Shown here one piece after another: positions 1-8,974 of a stretch of 64,000 bases of DNA. The translations under genes were made by a program, and so were the position numbers. The DNA comes from Oscillospiraceae bacterium (GTDB lineage: Bacteria > Bacillota > Clostridia > Saccharofermentanales > Saccharofermentanaceae): positions 350,771-414,770 of the forward strand of contig FWXP01000002.1 in assembly GCA_900176545.1 (NCBI GenBank). Reading direction: 5' to 3'. The notes below the pieces were generated by a model. That model had not been told where the DNA came from, ran no database searches, and saw only the letters and a list, made by a program, of their open reading frames with translations. Each line of letters begins with the position of its first letter. Within the stretch, counting starts at the first letter, position 1.

Positions 1-2
1 TC

Positions 3-263
3 GACCCTTATATGATGGAATATTCAGGTGTCGACCATGTACGTGACAAGATGCTCGTCACGTCTCTCGCGGATATGGACTTTATCGAAGGACAGTATGC
101 ATGCGACGCATTTATCCTTGAGATGGGCGACGGATACTCGTTCCTTCTTTATGAGATCGAGACGTATGCGCCGGATCGTTACCGCGTTGTATACGATAAT
201 GTGGTGACTTCTCCTTACGACGGATCTTCCATGCGCTGGGTGATCATCGAGCCTACATTCTGA
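3..263 (+). CDS. C-terminal end of an unknown protein (cut by the window start)
   Basis: The reading frame is open from the first bases of the window and ends in TGA, so this is probably the last 86 residues of a longer gene. An internal ATG at 12 has no convincing ribosome binding site. The segment is acidic and aromatic, and looks like a soluble beta-rich domain ending in IEPTF. I recognise no family. It is followed by a short gap and the promoter of the next gene. A free-standing 83-residue gene from the ATG at 12 is the less likely alternative. Confidence 0.55.
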   Translation, partial: DPYMMEYSGVDHVRDKMLVTSLADMDFIEGQYACDAFILEMGDGYSFLLYEIETYAPDRYRVVYDNVVTSPYDGSSMRWVIIEPTF

Positions 264-301
264 TCTGTTTACTTCCTGTTAACACATCCCGGGTTTCCAC
301 T

Positions 302-310
302 TGATATAAT
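302..310 (+). promoter_or_regulatory. Extended -10 promoter of the GGDEF/EAL gene
   Basis: TGATATAAT combines a TG extension (302-303) with a perfect TATAAT (305-310). There is no good -35 at 17 bp, as expected for an extended -10 promoter. Transcription should start near 317, leaving a 5' leader of only about 9 nt before the ATG at 326. Confidence 0.55.
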
Positions 311-325
311 GGGAATGGTGTTACT

Positions 326-3031
326 ATGTCTGATCGAGGTGTTGGGAGGAAACGCATAGCGGTCCTTTGCGCACAGCCCGAGGAAGAATATCAGAAGGCG
401 TTGCTCGAAGGTATCAACAGGAAGTTCTTTGCTTCCGGGTTCGATGTGTGCGTTTTTGCCATGTATCAGAAGTTCCAGGAGACCAAGTTCCGGGAAGTCG
501 GAGAATCCAATATCTACAATCTTATTAATTTCGACCTCTTCGAGGGAGTGATCATCCTGGCGGATACCATCCAGACCCCGGGCGTTCTTCGTCGTCTGGA
601 GATAAGGCTCTTTAATGAATACAGGGGCAAGGTCCTCTTCGTAGATAAGGAGAGCGATTATTTCCCTTATATAAGCCTTCCTCACTATGACGGCATATGT
701 TCCGTAGTAGAGCACCTTATAACAGTTCACGGATTTTCTGATATAGCATTTGTAGCAGGTAAGAAGTGGCATCCTCATTCAAAGGAGAGGCTTGATGCCT
801 TCAAGGATACAATGGCCCGCCACGGTCTAAGTGTTCCTTCGTCCCGTATCTTCTACGGTGATTTCTGGTATTCGGGCGGTGAGACTATAGGCGATGAGCT
901 GATGAAGTCTCCATCCGGCCTTCCCGAGGCCATAGCCTGCGCCAATGACTATATGGCAATAGGTCTTGCTTCTTCGCTTTCTAAGCATGGTATTAGTATT
1001 CCATCTGATATCGCGATAGTCGGATATGACTCGGCGGAAGACGGCAGGACGAGCCCAGCGCCCATAACGTCGGTGCCGCTTCCGTCCTTCTCCTTCGGAT
1101 CCTACTGCGCCGATTGTCTGTTGGCTCTTCTTGATGGCAGGTCCTTTGAGCCTTTTAGTTCTTCGGTGTCCCTGTTTGTCGGATCTTCATGCGGATGTCA
1201 GTGCCGAAGCGTAGTTTCCAGGCCCCTGGTAAGAGATACCTGGGATACGGATCCTGATACAAGATCTTTCATGCCCGACCGTAATACGATCCTGGCGGAT
1301 ATGCTGTCGGGTGCAGACCTTGAGGAAGTCATGGAGACCGTAAGGTCCTATGTCTATAAGATCCGCGACTTCGAGAGATTTGACCTGTGCCTTAATTCAT
1401 TCTGGGTGGATGAATCCGTATCATACGAAGGGTCTTTCCTTAGTGTCGGATATACGGATCGTATGGCAGATGTATTATCCTGCGACGATCAGGGAAGAGA
1501 TCATCTGGAGTTCATGGAGACATTTGATATTCTGGATATACTTCCCGATATGGATTCCCCGTCGCCCAGGTGTTATATATTTACTCCCATGCATTTCGAT
1601 GACAGGTGCTTCGGATATGCTGCTTTGGGTCTTGGTGAGTCCATAGCCCGGTTCGACCATTCTTACTGCATGTGGCTTCAGAACCTGATGTTCGGATTCG
1701 AGGCCCTTCGAAGGCTTCGTATCCTTAACCGTGCCAATAAGACCATGGAGGCCAACCGGTTTATCGACCGCATGACGGGGCTTTATAACTACGACGGACT
1801 TCTTAAGTATTCGGAGCCTCTTATCGACAGGTCTTTGCAGCTTCACTGCTACGTTTCTGTCATGGCGCTTGATATCGATCGCTTAGGAGAGTTCAATGAA
1901 GCCTACGGCAGGAAGGCCGGAGACCGCGCCATCGTCAAGGTAGCGGAGATAATAAAGTCCGCTTCGGGTGAGAATGCAGTATGCTGCAGGCTTGGAAATG
2001 ACGAATTCGTGGCAGCCTGGCTGTCTGACGATGACCATGCCTCCAGGATATTCGAGGTGCATCAGAAGATAAATGATCTTCTGGATCAGTATAACTCCAG
2101 GCTGGGGCTGGATCTTAAGATCTCCACGGGAGATAAGAGCCTTAGGATAGGAAGCACCAATGAGTTCGAGAACCTTATAAACGGTGCTGTCACCATAAAG
2201 AATGCCAATAAGATAAGGGAGCAGAGATTAAACTTCGATTCTTCCCTTACTCCCGAGCAGAAGAAGACTGCAGAGACAGTAAAGATGCTCCTGGACGAGA
2301 ACCGCTTCAGGTACCATTACCAGCCCATAGTCAGCGCCAGGACAGGCGAGATATTTGCCTTCGAGGCTCTGATGAGACCTGATATCGATCCTTATATAGG
2401 ACCTGCGGTAGTAATAGAATATGCGGAGCACTTAGGACGCATATATGATGTGGAGAAGTCTACTTTCCTTAACGTCCTTCGTGAGTTCGAGCGAAATATA
2501 GATCGCTTTAATGACAGAAAGCTCTTTATAAACTGCATAACCGGTGTCACATGGACTCAAGAGGACACGGATATAGTCGCAGAGAAGCTTCGAAGGTACA
2601 ACAAGAATATCGTGCTGGAACTTACGGAGCAGAGGGAAGCAGACGATCAGATGCTTGCCAAGATGAAGGATCAGATAAGAAAGCTCGGTATCCAGAGTGC
2701 ATTGGATGACTACGGTACCGGCTACTCCAATGTAGTAAATCTCCTTCGTTATATGCCCGACTACGTAAAGATAGACAGGATGCTTCTGGCAGGCATAGAG
2801 AGCAATCCGCAGAAGCAGCATTTCGTAAGGGATGTGGCACAGTTTGCACACGACAATAACTTCTCCGTACTTGCAGAAGGCGTGGAGACAAAAGAAGAGA
2901 TGCGCACTTGTATAGAGATAGGCGCGGACTTCCTTCAAGGGTATTACTTAGGACGGCCGGAGGCTGAGATAATAACGGCGATAGATCCCAAGGTAAGGAT
3001 GGAGATATTGGAATTTAACCGTCTTATCTGA
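326..3031 (+). CDS. LacI-type ligand-binding domain fused to GGDEF and EAL domains (probable c-di-GMP phosphodiesterase)
   Basis: The 901-residue protein has no signal peptide or membrane segment. Residues about 8-285 resemble the effector-binding domain of LacI-family regulators (GFSDIAFVAGK, ACANDYMAIGLA, AIVGYDSAE) but there is no DNA-binding helix-turn-helix. After a linker with a CGCQC cluster come a GGDEF-like domain (about 470-620) and an EAL domain (about 640-890). The GGDEF signature is RLGNDEF, with the second glycine replaced, and the inhibitory-site RxxD is absent, so cyclase activity is doubtful. The EAL domain keeps FEAL, ELTE, DDYGTGYSN, VKIDR, AEGVET and QGYYLGRP, so it probably hydrolyses c-di-GMP. 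I infer a cytoplasmic protein coupling a small ligand, perhaps a sugar, to c-di-GMP level. The ATG at 326 has only a weak Shine-Dalgarno. Confidence 0.9.
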   Translation: MSDRGVGRKRIAVLCAQPEEEYQKALLEGINRKFFASGFDVCVFAMYQKFQETKFREVGESNIYNLINFDLFEGVIILADTIQTPGVLRRLEIRLFNEYRGKVLFVDKESDYFPYISLPHYDGICSVVEHLITVHGFSDIAFVAGKKWHPHSKERLDAFKDTMARHGLSVPSSRIFYGDFWYSGGETIGDELMKSPSGLPEAIACANDYMAIGLASSLSKHGISIPSDIAIVGYDSAEDGRTSPAPITSVPLPSFSFGSYCADCLLALLDGRSFEPFSSSVSLFVGSSCGCQCRSVVSRPLVRDTWDTDPDTRSFMPDRNTILADMLSGADLEEVMETVRSYVYKIRDFERFDLCLNSFWVDESVSYEGSFLSVGYTDRMADVLSCDDQGRDHLEFMETFDILDILPDMDSPSPRCYIFTPMHFDDRCFGYAALGLGESIARFDHSYCMWLQNLMFGFEALRRLRILNRANKTMEANRFIDRMTGLYNYDGLLKYSEPLIDRSLQLHCYVSVMALDIDRLGEFNEAYGRKAGDRAIVKVAEIIKSASGENAVCCRLGNDEFVAAWLSDDDHASRIFEVHQKINDLLDQYNSRLGLDLKISTGDKSLRIGSTNEFENLINGAVTIKNANKIREQRLNFDSSLTPEQKKTAETVKMLLDENRFRYHYQPIVSARTGEIFAFEALMRPDIDPYIGPAVVIEYAEHLGRIYDVEKSTFLNVLREFERNIDRFNDRKLFINCITGVTWTQEDTDIVAEKLRRYNKNIVLELTEQREADDQMLAKMKDQIRKLGIQSALDDYGTGYSNVVNLLRYMPDYVKIDRMLLAGIESNPQKQHFVRDVAQFAHDNNFSVLAEGVETKEEMRTCIEIGADFLQGYYLGRPEAEIITAIDPKVRMEILEFNRLI

Positions 3032-3056
3032 AGCTTATATATGTACATAATAGCAA

Positions 3057-3086
3057 TTGATGTCATCTTTACCGTTGTCATATAAT
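3057..3086 (+). promoter_or_regulatory. Promoter of the cobalamin transport operon
   Basis: TTGATG (3057-3062), an 18-bp spacer and TATAAT (3081-3086) lie just before the riboswitch, so the riboswitch would begin within a few nucleotides of the transcription start. Confidence 0.7.
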
Positions 3087-3093
3087 TACTATG

Positions 3094-3252
3094 CCGTCGG
3101 TGCCCCGTAAAAAGGGTCAAAAGGGAACACGGTGCGAATCCGTGACAGCCCCCGCTACTGTCAGTGCTTATGCGGCTTCATATCCATTGGGGTCTTAAGA
3201 TCTTCGAGAAGGGAAGTCCGCTTAAAGGCATGAGCCAGGAAACCTGCCGATG
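3094..3252 (+). promoter_or_regulatory. Cobalamin (adenosylcobalamin-type) riboswitch
   Basis: The leader contains the conserved blocks of the cobalamin aptamer in order: GGTGCCCCGTAAAAAGGG, then GGGAACACGGTGCGAATCC, then CCCCGCTACTG, and at the 3' end the B12 box GAGCCAGGAAACCTGCC. About 60 nt separate it from the start codon of the binding-protein gene. No long T-run follows, so control of translation initiation is more likely than termination. It marks the downstream ABC genes as corrinoid uptake genes. Confidence 0.95.
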
Positions 3253-3311
3253 AGCTTTACTTATTTGCGTGTTGCTGCGGAGGGCGGCATCGTCGCAGAA
3301 GGAACATTATT

Positions 3312-4313
3312 ATGAAGAAGAAAGTAGTAAGTGTTGTCCTGGCACTTTCTATGATGGCAGGCGTTGCTTCCTGCGGATCACAGACAGGTGCTTCGGATGA
3401 GACGACAGCTGCTGCAACTACTACTGCTGCAGCAACAGAGGAGACTTCTGAGGAGACAACTTCCGAGGAAGCATCAGATTCCATCTATCCTCTTACATAC
3501 GAGGATGCTTACGGCAACGTAGTTACGATCGAGGCTGAGCCCGAGACTGTTGTAAGCGTATCTCCTGCTCTTACGGAGATCGTATTCGCACTCGGCGCAG
3601 AGGATAAGCTTATCGGCAGAACAGATTACTGTGACTATCCCGAGGAAGTCCTTGATATCCCTTCCGTAGGTGCTATCGACAATCCCGACATCGAGATCAT
3701 CGCCGAGCTCGAGCCCGACGTAGTGATCGCATCCTCCATCTTCAGCGAGGAGGCTTATAATGCCATCACTGAGCTTGGTATCCCCGTTGTCATCATCAGG
3801 GACGAGACAACTCTTGAGGGTATGTTCGACGTAGTAGCAGACGTTGCTGACGTTATCGGATGCCACGAAGAGGGTGAGGCTCTCGTAGAGGAGCTCTCCG
3901 CAGATCTTGACGAGCTTCGTGCAAATGCTCCTGCAACTGACGTTACTGTATATTACTGCATGAGCTACGGCGAGTACGGCGACTACACAGCAGGCGGCGA
4001 TACATTCATCGGTGACATCATCGAGTCCGCAGGTGCGGTAAATGCCGCTGAGGACGTATCCGGCTGGAGCTACTCCGCTGAGGAGCTTGTCGAGGCTGAT
4101 CCCGACTATATCCTTATCGACGAGTGGAGCTACGACGGCTTCATCGCTACAGAGCCCTATGCTTCTCTTACTGCAGTTCAGGAAGGCAACGTTATCATCA
4201 TCGATTCCAACCTTCTGAACCGTCAGGGTCCTCGTAACCTCGAGGCTGTACAGCTTATCCAGGAAGCTATCTCCGGTGAGGCTGATGAAGAAGCTACTGA
4301 TGAGGCAGCATAA
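3312..4313 (+). CDS. btuF: Cobalamin ABC transporter substrate-binding lipoprotein (BtuF-like)
   Basis: The 333-residue protein starts with a lipoprotein signal peptide (MKKK, hydrophobic stretch, lipobox GVASC with Cys21), followed by a Thr/Ser/Ala/Glu-rich linker to about residue 56. The rest is a helical-backbone periplasmic binding fold of the BtuF/FecB class (SVSPALTEIVFALGAEDKLIG; LEPDVVIAS; DTFIGDIIESAGAVN; LNRQGPRNLEAVQLI). It would capture corrinoids outside the cell and deliver them to the permease that follows. AGAAGGAAC precedes the ATG. The riboswitch upstream supports cobalamin rather than iron siderophore as ligand. The acidic C-terminal tail overlaps the next gene. Confidence 0.9.
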   Translation: MKKKVVSVVLALSMMAGVASCGSQTGASDETTAAATTTAAATEETSEETTSEEASDSIYPLTYEDAYGNVVTIEAEPETVVSVSPALTEIVFALGAEDKLIGRTDYCDYPEEVLDIPSVGAIDNPDIEIIAELEPDVVIASSIFSEEAYNAITELGIPVVIIRDETTLEGMFDVVADVADVIGCHEEGEALVEELSADLDELRANAPATDVTVYYCMSYGEYGDYTAGGDTFIGDIIESAGAVNAAEDVSGWSYSAEELVEADPDYILIDEWSYDGFIATEPYASLTAVQEGNVIIIDSNLLNRQGPRNLEAVQLIQEAISGEADEEATDEAA

Positions 4314-5343
4314 GGATACATTCTATCTGAAACTTCTGGTGGCTGTTATCGCGACTATGGTCGCGGTAGCAGCCTCCTGTTGTCTCGGAAGCAGTGGCGT
4401 TACCATGCGTGACGTCATCTCTTATATCACGGGACACAGGGATGAACTGTCGGCTTCTACCGTTACCATAATAGGTAAGATCAGGATCCCCAGGACCATA
4501 ACCGCGGCACTTTGCGGAGGCGCTCTGGCGTCCGTAGGCTGCGTTATGCAGGGGGTATTCAAGAATCCGATGGCTGATCCGTCTGTCCTGGGTATATCGT
4601 CAGGAAGCGCACTTGGCGCTGCCATAGCGATCGTATCAGGCCTTAATATCGTGATCATAGGTCAGGGCTTTACCGGAAGCTATATAGGCGCCGTCATAGG
4701 TGCTGCCGTCACCTGGATGCTGGTATTTACCATCGCCAGGGGATCAGGCGAATACGATACTTCCTCGACTCTCCTGGCAGGTATCGCCATATCTTCCATA
4801 ATGAGCGCCCTTATCACCGTCCTCATGACCCTTCATATGGAGAGCATGGAGAGGGTATATCTTTGGATGCTGGGAACATTCTCAGGCTCTACCGTCACAA
4901 AGACTTATGTTTTATTTTTTGTAGTTGCAGTGTGCTTCCCTCTCCTGGTGTGGGTATCACCCCGTATAGATGTATTAAAGCTGGGCCGCGAGGCGGCTGC
5001 TTCCTTAGGCGTCAGCCAGTCAAGGACCTTGGGACTTGTCCTTTGCCTGTCCTCGGTCCTCCTGGCATTTTGCGTTGCCAACTCGGGCATCATCGGATTC
5101 GTGGGTCTTATTATCCCCCATATAGTCACATTCTTCAGGGTCTATAAGGCCAGGCAGAAGCTTATAATCTGCTTCTTCACGGGCGCCGTCTTCATGGTAG
5201 TCTGTGACTGCGTGGCTAAGACGGTGGTAGCTCCGGGCGAGATGGCGATCGGAGCCGTCACCAGCCTTATCGGAGCGCCCTACTTCCTGTGGCTTCTTAT
5301 ATCCACCAGGATCACTTCAAGAAGAAGGGGGATACGTGTATGA
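4285..5343 (+). CDS. btuC: Cobalamin ABC transporter permease (BtuC/FecCD family)
   Basis: This is a very hydrophobic protein of about 352 residues, the usual size for a ten-helix FecCD permease. Family motifs are visible: GGALASVGCVMQGVFKNPMADP, here read as GCVMQGVFKNPMADP; LGISSGSALGAA; and GFVGLIIPHIVTFF near the ATPase-coupling region. It would form the dimeric membrane channel of the importer. The start is uncertain: GTG 4276, ATG 4285 and ATG 4300 are in frame. I chose 4285 because GGTGAGG lies just before it. It overlaps the end of the binding-protein gene, so translation is probably coupled. Confidence 0.9.
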   Translation: MKKLLMRQHKDTFYLKLLVAVIATMVAVAASCCLGSSGVTMRDVISYITGHRDELSASTVTIIGKIRIPRTITAALCGGALASVGCVMQGVFKNPMADPSVLGISSGSALGAAIAIVSGLNIVIIGQGFTGSYIGAVIGAAVTWMLVFTIARGSGEYDTSSTLLAGIAISSIMSALITVLMTLHMESMERVYLWMLGTFSGSTVTKTYVLFFVVAVCFPLLVWVSPRIDVLKLGREAAASLGVSQSRTLGLVLCLSSVLLAFCVANSGIIGFVGLIIPHIVTFFRVYKARQKLIICFFTGAVFMVVCDCVAKTVVAPGEMAIGAVTSLIGAPYFLWLLISTRITSRRRGIRV

Positions 5344-6044
5344 GCGATCTTATCGTAAAGGACATAAGCGTATCCTACGGTCCGAAGATTGTGGTGGACT
5401 CATTCTCACATACATTCGAAGAAGGGAAGATCCATGCGGTCATGGGTCCTAACGGCTGCGGCAAGACTACACTTATCAAGAAGATAGTAGAGCAGTATTC
5501 CGGGAAGGGACAGATAGCATATGTTCCCCAGGAGACATTCGGCAATATAGCCTTGTCTGTCTACGACGTGGTGGGCCTCGGGAGATACGACAAGAGCCGC
5601 TTCTTCACAGGCCTTACTTCCAACGACAAGGATCTTGTGGGGAAGGCCATATCTGATATGGAGCTTCAAGGGCTGGAGTCGCGTATATACGATACTCTAA
5701 GCGGAGGCGAGAAGCAGCGCACCATGATAGCCAGAGCTCTTGCCCAGGATACGCCCTGGACCATACTGGACGAACCTTCGTCGAGCCTTGACGTACGCCA
5801 TACAGTACTTACCATGAAGATCTTAGATCGCCTTTGCAGGGAGGAAGGCAAGTCCTTTATAGTAGTCCTTCACGATATCAATACCGCGGCGTCCTTTGCA
5901 GACAGCTTTATTCTCATGAAGGACGGAAAGAAAGTGGATGCATCGTCTTCACTTACCGGAGAAGTGTTATCTTCCGTATTCGAGTCTCATTTCGAGAAAG
6001 TACTTACCACAGACGGGAAGTCTTTTTTCTATCCGTCTTTATAA
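5340..6044 (+). CDS. btuD: Cobalamin ABC transporter ATP-binding protein (BtuD-like)
   Basis: The 234-residue ATPase has a Walker A motif (GPNGCGKTT), Q-loop region (YVPQETFG), ABC signature (LSGGEKQR), Walker B (WTILDEPSS) and switch His (VVLHDINTA). It powers the BtuFC importer. The ATG at 5340 overlaps the permease stop (ATGA) and has GGGGGA about 8 nt upstream, which makes it a better start than the in-frame ATG at 5289. Its 3' end overlaps the 3' end of the oppositely oriented CPBP-fusion gene by 41 bp, with no terminator visible between them. Confidence 0.92.
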   Translation: MSDLIVKDISVSYGPKIVVDSFSHTFEEGKIHAVMGPNGCGKTTLIKKIVEQYSGKGQIAYVPQETFGNIALSVYDVVGLGRYDKSRFFTGLTSNDKDLVGKAISDMELQGLESRIYDTLSGGEKQRTMIARALAQDTPWTILDEPSSSLDVRHTVLTMKILDRLCREEGKSFIVVLHDINTAASFADSFILMKDGKKVDASSSLTGEVLSSVFESHFEKVLTTDGKSFFYPSL

Positions 6045-8232
6045 GGACGATAAGAAGTATCACCAGGGGAAGTGTCACGGCAGTTACCGCCAGACCTCCC
6101 TCGGGACCGAAAGCTCCGCCTGTTACTATATCCAGATGCGACTTTGTATAAGCTGTCTTTATAAGGGTGGTTGACAGTTCGTTACCGCTGACCTGAAGTC
6201 CGTAGATATTACCCTGACAGAAGTTCCATGCAGTATGCGCTCCGCATGTGATCCAGATGCTGCCGCTCCTGTAGGAGATAAGAGCGAACAAAAGGGCGAT
6301 CAGGAAGAGGTTTATGGACGCCAGGGGAGTGTAGCCCGCATTCATGCTGTGAAGTACCGAGAATAGGAAGGACGACAGGAAGTAAGCAAATATCCTGTTG
6401 GTCCTCTCCGTGATACGGGGGAGCATATAGCCTCTGAACATCAGCTCTTCGCAGGCACCCTGAGGGAACCACATAAGAAGTGAGATAAGGACGGTGGTAA
6501 CTACTTCTGAGCTCGTATTAAAGCCTTCGAAAGTCACCTGCCCCGTGACATTCAATATAAGGTAGACGGAGGACATCAAAGCTACTCCCAGGACAAGGCC
6601 TCCCAGGTACTTGGGAAGAGTGCTCTTTTCTATGGCAAGACCTAAGGAAGCGAGATACTTTTTTATCTTGCCCTTCTTCTCGCGGATACGCTCCTTGAGC
6701 ATTACCTTTATAAGGTAGCATCCCATCATGAGAAGATATCCTACTGACATGGAGACTATAAAGAGCGGATCTGACAGGAAGAGCCCCAGAAGCTCGAAAG
6801 AGAACGAGAATATATCCGCGAAGGTATTTACGGTCTTCATGCTCTCCACGATGTCAGCGAAAGCGGACGTAGATGAATATTTTATAAGTACCGGCAGCAT
6901 GGCAAGTGTCTGGAAGATAGAAAGTATCACCAGAGGGTAGACTGCCTGATCGATGATAAAGCCCGGAAGCGTCTTGCCCGTAAGCTTTGCTTTCTTGCCG
7001 GGAGCCTTATGGTCTTCGTCGGACATGTTGTTCAATGTGAACCTCTCGGAGGATAAAAGCCTTACCGAGACATAGATACATACGGCGGATATAAGGAGCG
7101 TAAAGAGGACGCAGATAGTGCTGTTTATAAGTTCTCTTGCGGTGCATTCGCAAATGATGCTTCCAAGACCGTAGAAATGACCGTAGATGGGGATCATGCG
7201 ATAGAAATTCTCTGCGCTGTCGACGCTCTGGATACAGGTGACGCAGATAGTTACCATTATAAAGAACAGAGGAAGGAAAGCCGTCTGTGCCGATACTACC
7301 GAGTCGCTTATGACTGATATAAGTATGGTAAGAGCTGCGACAAGGATCGCGAGGCTAAGAAGGAGCGGGATCGCCACCATGATGCCCGGAAGACCTGAAT
7401 ATGCGGGGATCATGAATATGAATATCAGCATGACAAGAGCCGGCAGGAATGCAGCCATACTGACACCCAGAAGATCTCCTATTATGAGCTCGAGCCTTGA
7501 TACGGGGCTTAGAAGGATCGCCGCGAAGGTACCCTTTTCCTTCTCGCCGGCGATTATGTTGGTGCCTGAGTTCATGGAGGCATAAAGGATCGCGATAAAG
7601 AGAAGAAGAGGTGCTAATGATTTAGCTGCGAAGGTCATGATCCCCGAGGAGAAGCTTACTTCGGGGGCGGTTGCCGTACCCTGTACCTCGATGGCAACAG
7701 GTTCATTGATGGGAATCAGCTTGCCTGACTGCTCCTTAAGGTATTTCTGATACGATGCGAGGATATTATCGACTACATAATCCTTCCTGGCGGAGAATAT
7801 GAGTTCGTCCTCTCTTATATAGGTAAGGATCTCCGGCGTTTCCTCGGAAGTGTCGTCAAATACCTTCTCGTCGAAGCCCTCGGGGAAGACTATGACCAGA
7901 TAAGAGTCATACTTGTCCAGGCACTCTTCGAAATATGTAAAATCATAGTAGGCATCCGTCTTGAGCTTCAGCTCGTTGGTATGAGGGATTTCCGCCACAT
8001 AGAGGTAGTCATCGAATGAATCGGGCTGGTTGAATATAAGGATGCTGCCGTTATCCTCCTCGAAGAACGCAGCATAGGCCCTCCAGGGAAATACATAGCT
8101 TCCGATGACCATGATAAAGGCGACGGATAACATCAGCATGATAACAAATGTCATGCCCGATGCCTTTGTCTTGAGGCCTCCGCTGTTCCTGAAGGCCTTA
8201 TATGCCAATGTCCTTATTGCCTTATGGTTCAT
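6004..8232 (-). CDS. ABC-2 (NatB-like) permease fused to a CPBP-family intramembrane protease
   Basis: About 742 residues. The N-terminal half is an ABC-2 permease: one membrane helix, a large extracytoplasmic domain, then a block of helices beginning around GTNIIAGEKEKGTFAAILLSPVSR, quoted in part as EKEKGTFAAILLSPVS, typical of Na+ efflux NatB proteins. The C-terminal third is a CPBP (CAAX protease and bacteriocin-processing) membrane domain retaining EELMFRGY, FLFSVLHSMNAG and HTAWNF, so the Glu, Arg and His residues are present. The gene ends an exporter operon on this strand. I chose the ATG at 8232, inside the last codons of the ATPase gene, which implies translational coupling; an in-frame ATG at 8289 would overlap much further. 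The exported substrate is unknown; sodium, a peptide or an antimicrobial are possible. Confidence 0.88.
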   Translation of the reverse strand: MNHKAIRTLAYKAFRNSGGLKTKASGMTFVIMLMLSVAFIMVIGSYVFPWRAYAAFFEEDNGSILIFNQPDSFDDYLYVAEIPHTNELKLKTDAYYDFTYFEECLDKYDSYLVIVFPEGFDEKVFDDTSEETPEILTYIREDELIFSARKDYVVDNILASYQKYLKEQSGKLIPINEPVAIEVQGTATAPEVSFSSGIMTFAAKSLAPLLLFIAILYASMNSGTNIIAGEKEKGTFAAILLSPVSRLELIIGDLLGVSMAAFLPALVMLIFIFMIPAYSGLPGIMVAIPLLLSLAILVAALTILISVISDSVVSAQTAFLPLFFIMVTICVTCIQSVDSAENFYRMIPIYGHFYGLGSIICECTARELINSTICVLFTLLISAVCIYVSVRLLSSERFTLNNMSDEDHKAPGKKAKLTGKTLPGFIIDQAVYPLVILSIFQTLAMLPVLIKYSSTSAFADIVESMKTVNTFADIFSFSFELLGLFLSDPLFIVSMSVGYLLMMGCYLIKVMLKERIREKKGKIKKYLASLGLAIEKSTLPKYLGGLVLGVALMSSVYLILNVTGQVTFEGFNTSSEVVTTVLISLLMWFPQGACEELMFRGYMLPRITERTNRIFAYFLSSFLFSVLHSMNAGYTPLASINLFLIALLFALISYRSGSIWITCGAHTAWNFCQGNIYGLQVSGNELSTTLIKTAYTKSHLDIVTGGAFGPEGGLAVTAVTLPLVILLIVLIKTDRKKTSRLW

Positions 8233-8974
8233 GGTGATTATCTTTGTAGATGGTGAAGAACGCGTCTTCAAACTTGTCCTTTCCTGCAAGAGCCATGAGC
8301 TCTTCTTCTGTTCCTTCTGCCGCTATCTTGCCGTCTACCAGCATTCCTATCCTGTCGCACAGGTCCTCTGCTACGGAGAAGATGTGGGTGGATAAGATGA
8401 TGGCTCTGCCTCTGTCCTTTAATTCCAGAAGATAATCCGTCACCTGCTTGGAGGTAAGGATATCAAGTCCGTTGGTAGGCTCATCGAATATGATGACCGG
8501 AGGCTCGTGGATAAGGCTTATGGCGATACTGGCCTTCTGCTTCATTCCCGTGGAGAGCTCCACTATCTTCTTGTCGGCAAATGGCGTGATGCCGAATGTC
8601 TCAAAGGCGATATCCTTCCTGATCTTAGCTTCCTTGTCCGGGATGGAATACAAAGAAGCGAAGAAATCATAGAGCTTATCGGGCGTAGATAATGGATCGA
8701 GCTTTATCTCTGTCGTAAGAAATCCGATCCTCTTATGTATCTCCAGTGAATCCTTGACGGAGTCCAGGCCGCAGATGGTGATCTTGCCTTCCGTGGGCTT
8801 TGACAGGGTAGATATCATCTGCATGAGAGTGGTCTTACCGGCACCGTTAGGTCCTAAGAGGCCATAGATCTCTCCGGGGTTTACATGAAAGCTCACGCCC
8901 TTTATCGTGGGCGGTATATTCTTGCCGTAGGTCTTTACTACGTTATCTACGACTATAGCGGGATTGTCTGTCAT
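8222..8974 (-). CDS. ABC transporter ATP-binding protein (NatA/CcmA-type)
   Basis: The 250-residue ATPase has Walker A GPNGAGKTT, a variant signature LSTGMKQK, Walker B VIIFDEPTNGLD and switch region ILSTHIFSVAEDL. The LSTGMKQK signature is typical of the NatA-type exporters that pair with ABC-2 permeases. Its ATG overlaps the stop of the preceding permease gene (ATGA) and its end overlaps the start of the CPBP-fusion gene, so all three are probably one transcript and one heteromeric exporter. Confidence 0.92.
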   Translation of the reverse strand: MTDNPAIVVDNVVKTYGKNIPPTIKGVSFHVNPGEIYGLLGPNGAGKTTLMQMISTLSKPTEGKITICGLDSVKDSLEIHKRIGFLTTEIKLDPLSTPDKLYDFFASLYSIPDKEAKIRKDIAFETFGITPFADKKIVELSTGMKQKASIAISLIHEPPVIIFDEPTNGLDILTSKQVTDYLLELKDRGRAIILSTHIFSVAEDLCDRIGMLVDGKIAAEGTEEELMALAGKDKFEDAFFTIYKDNHHEP

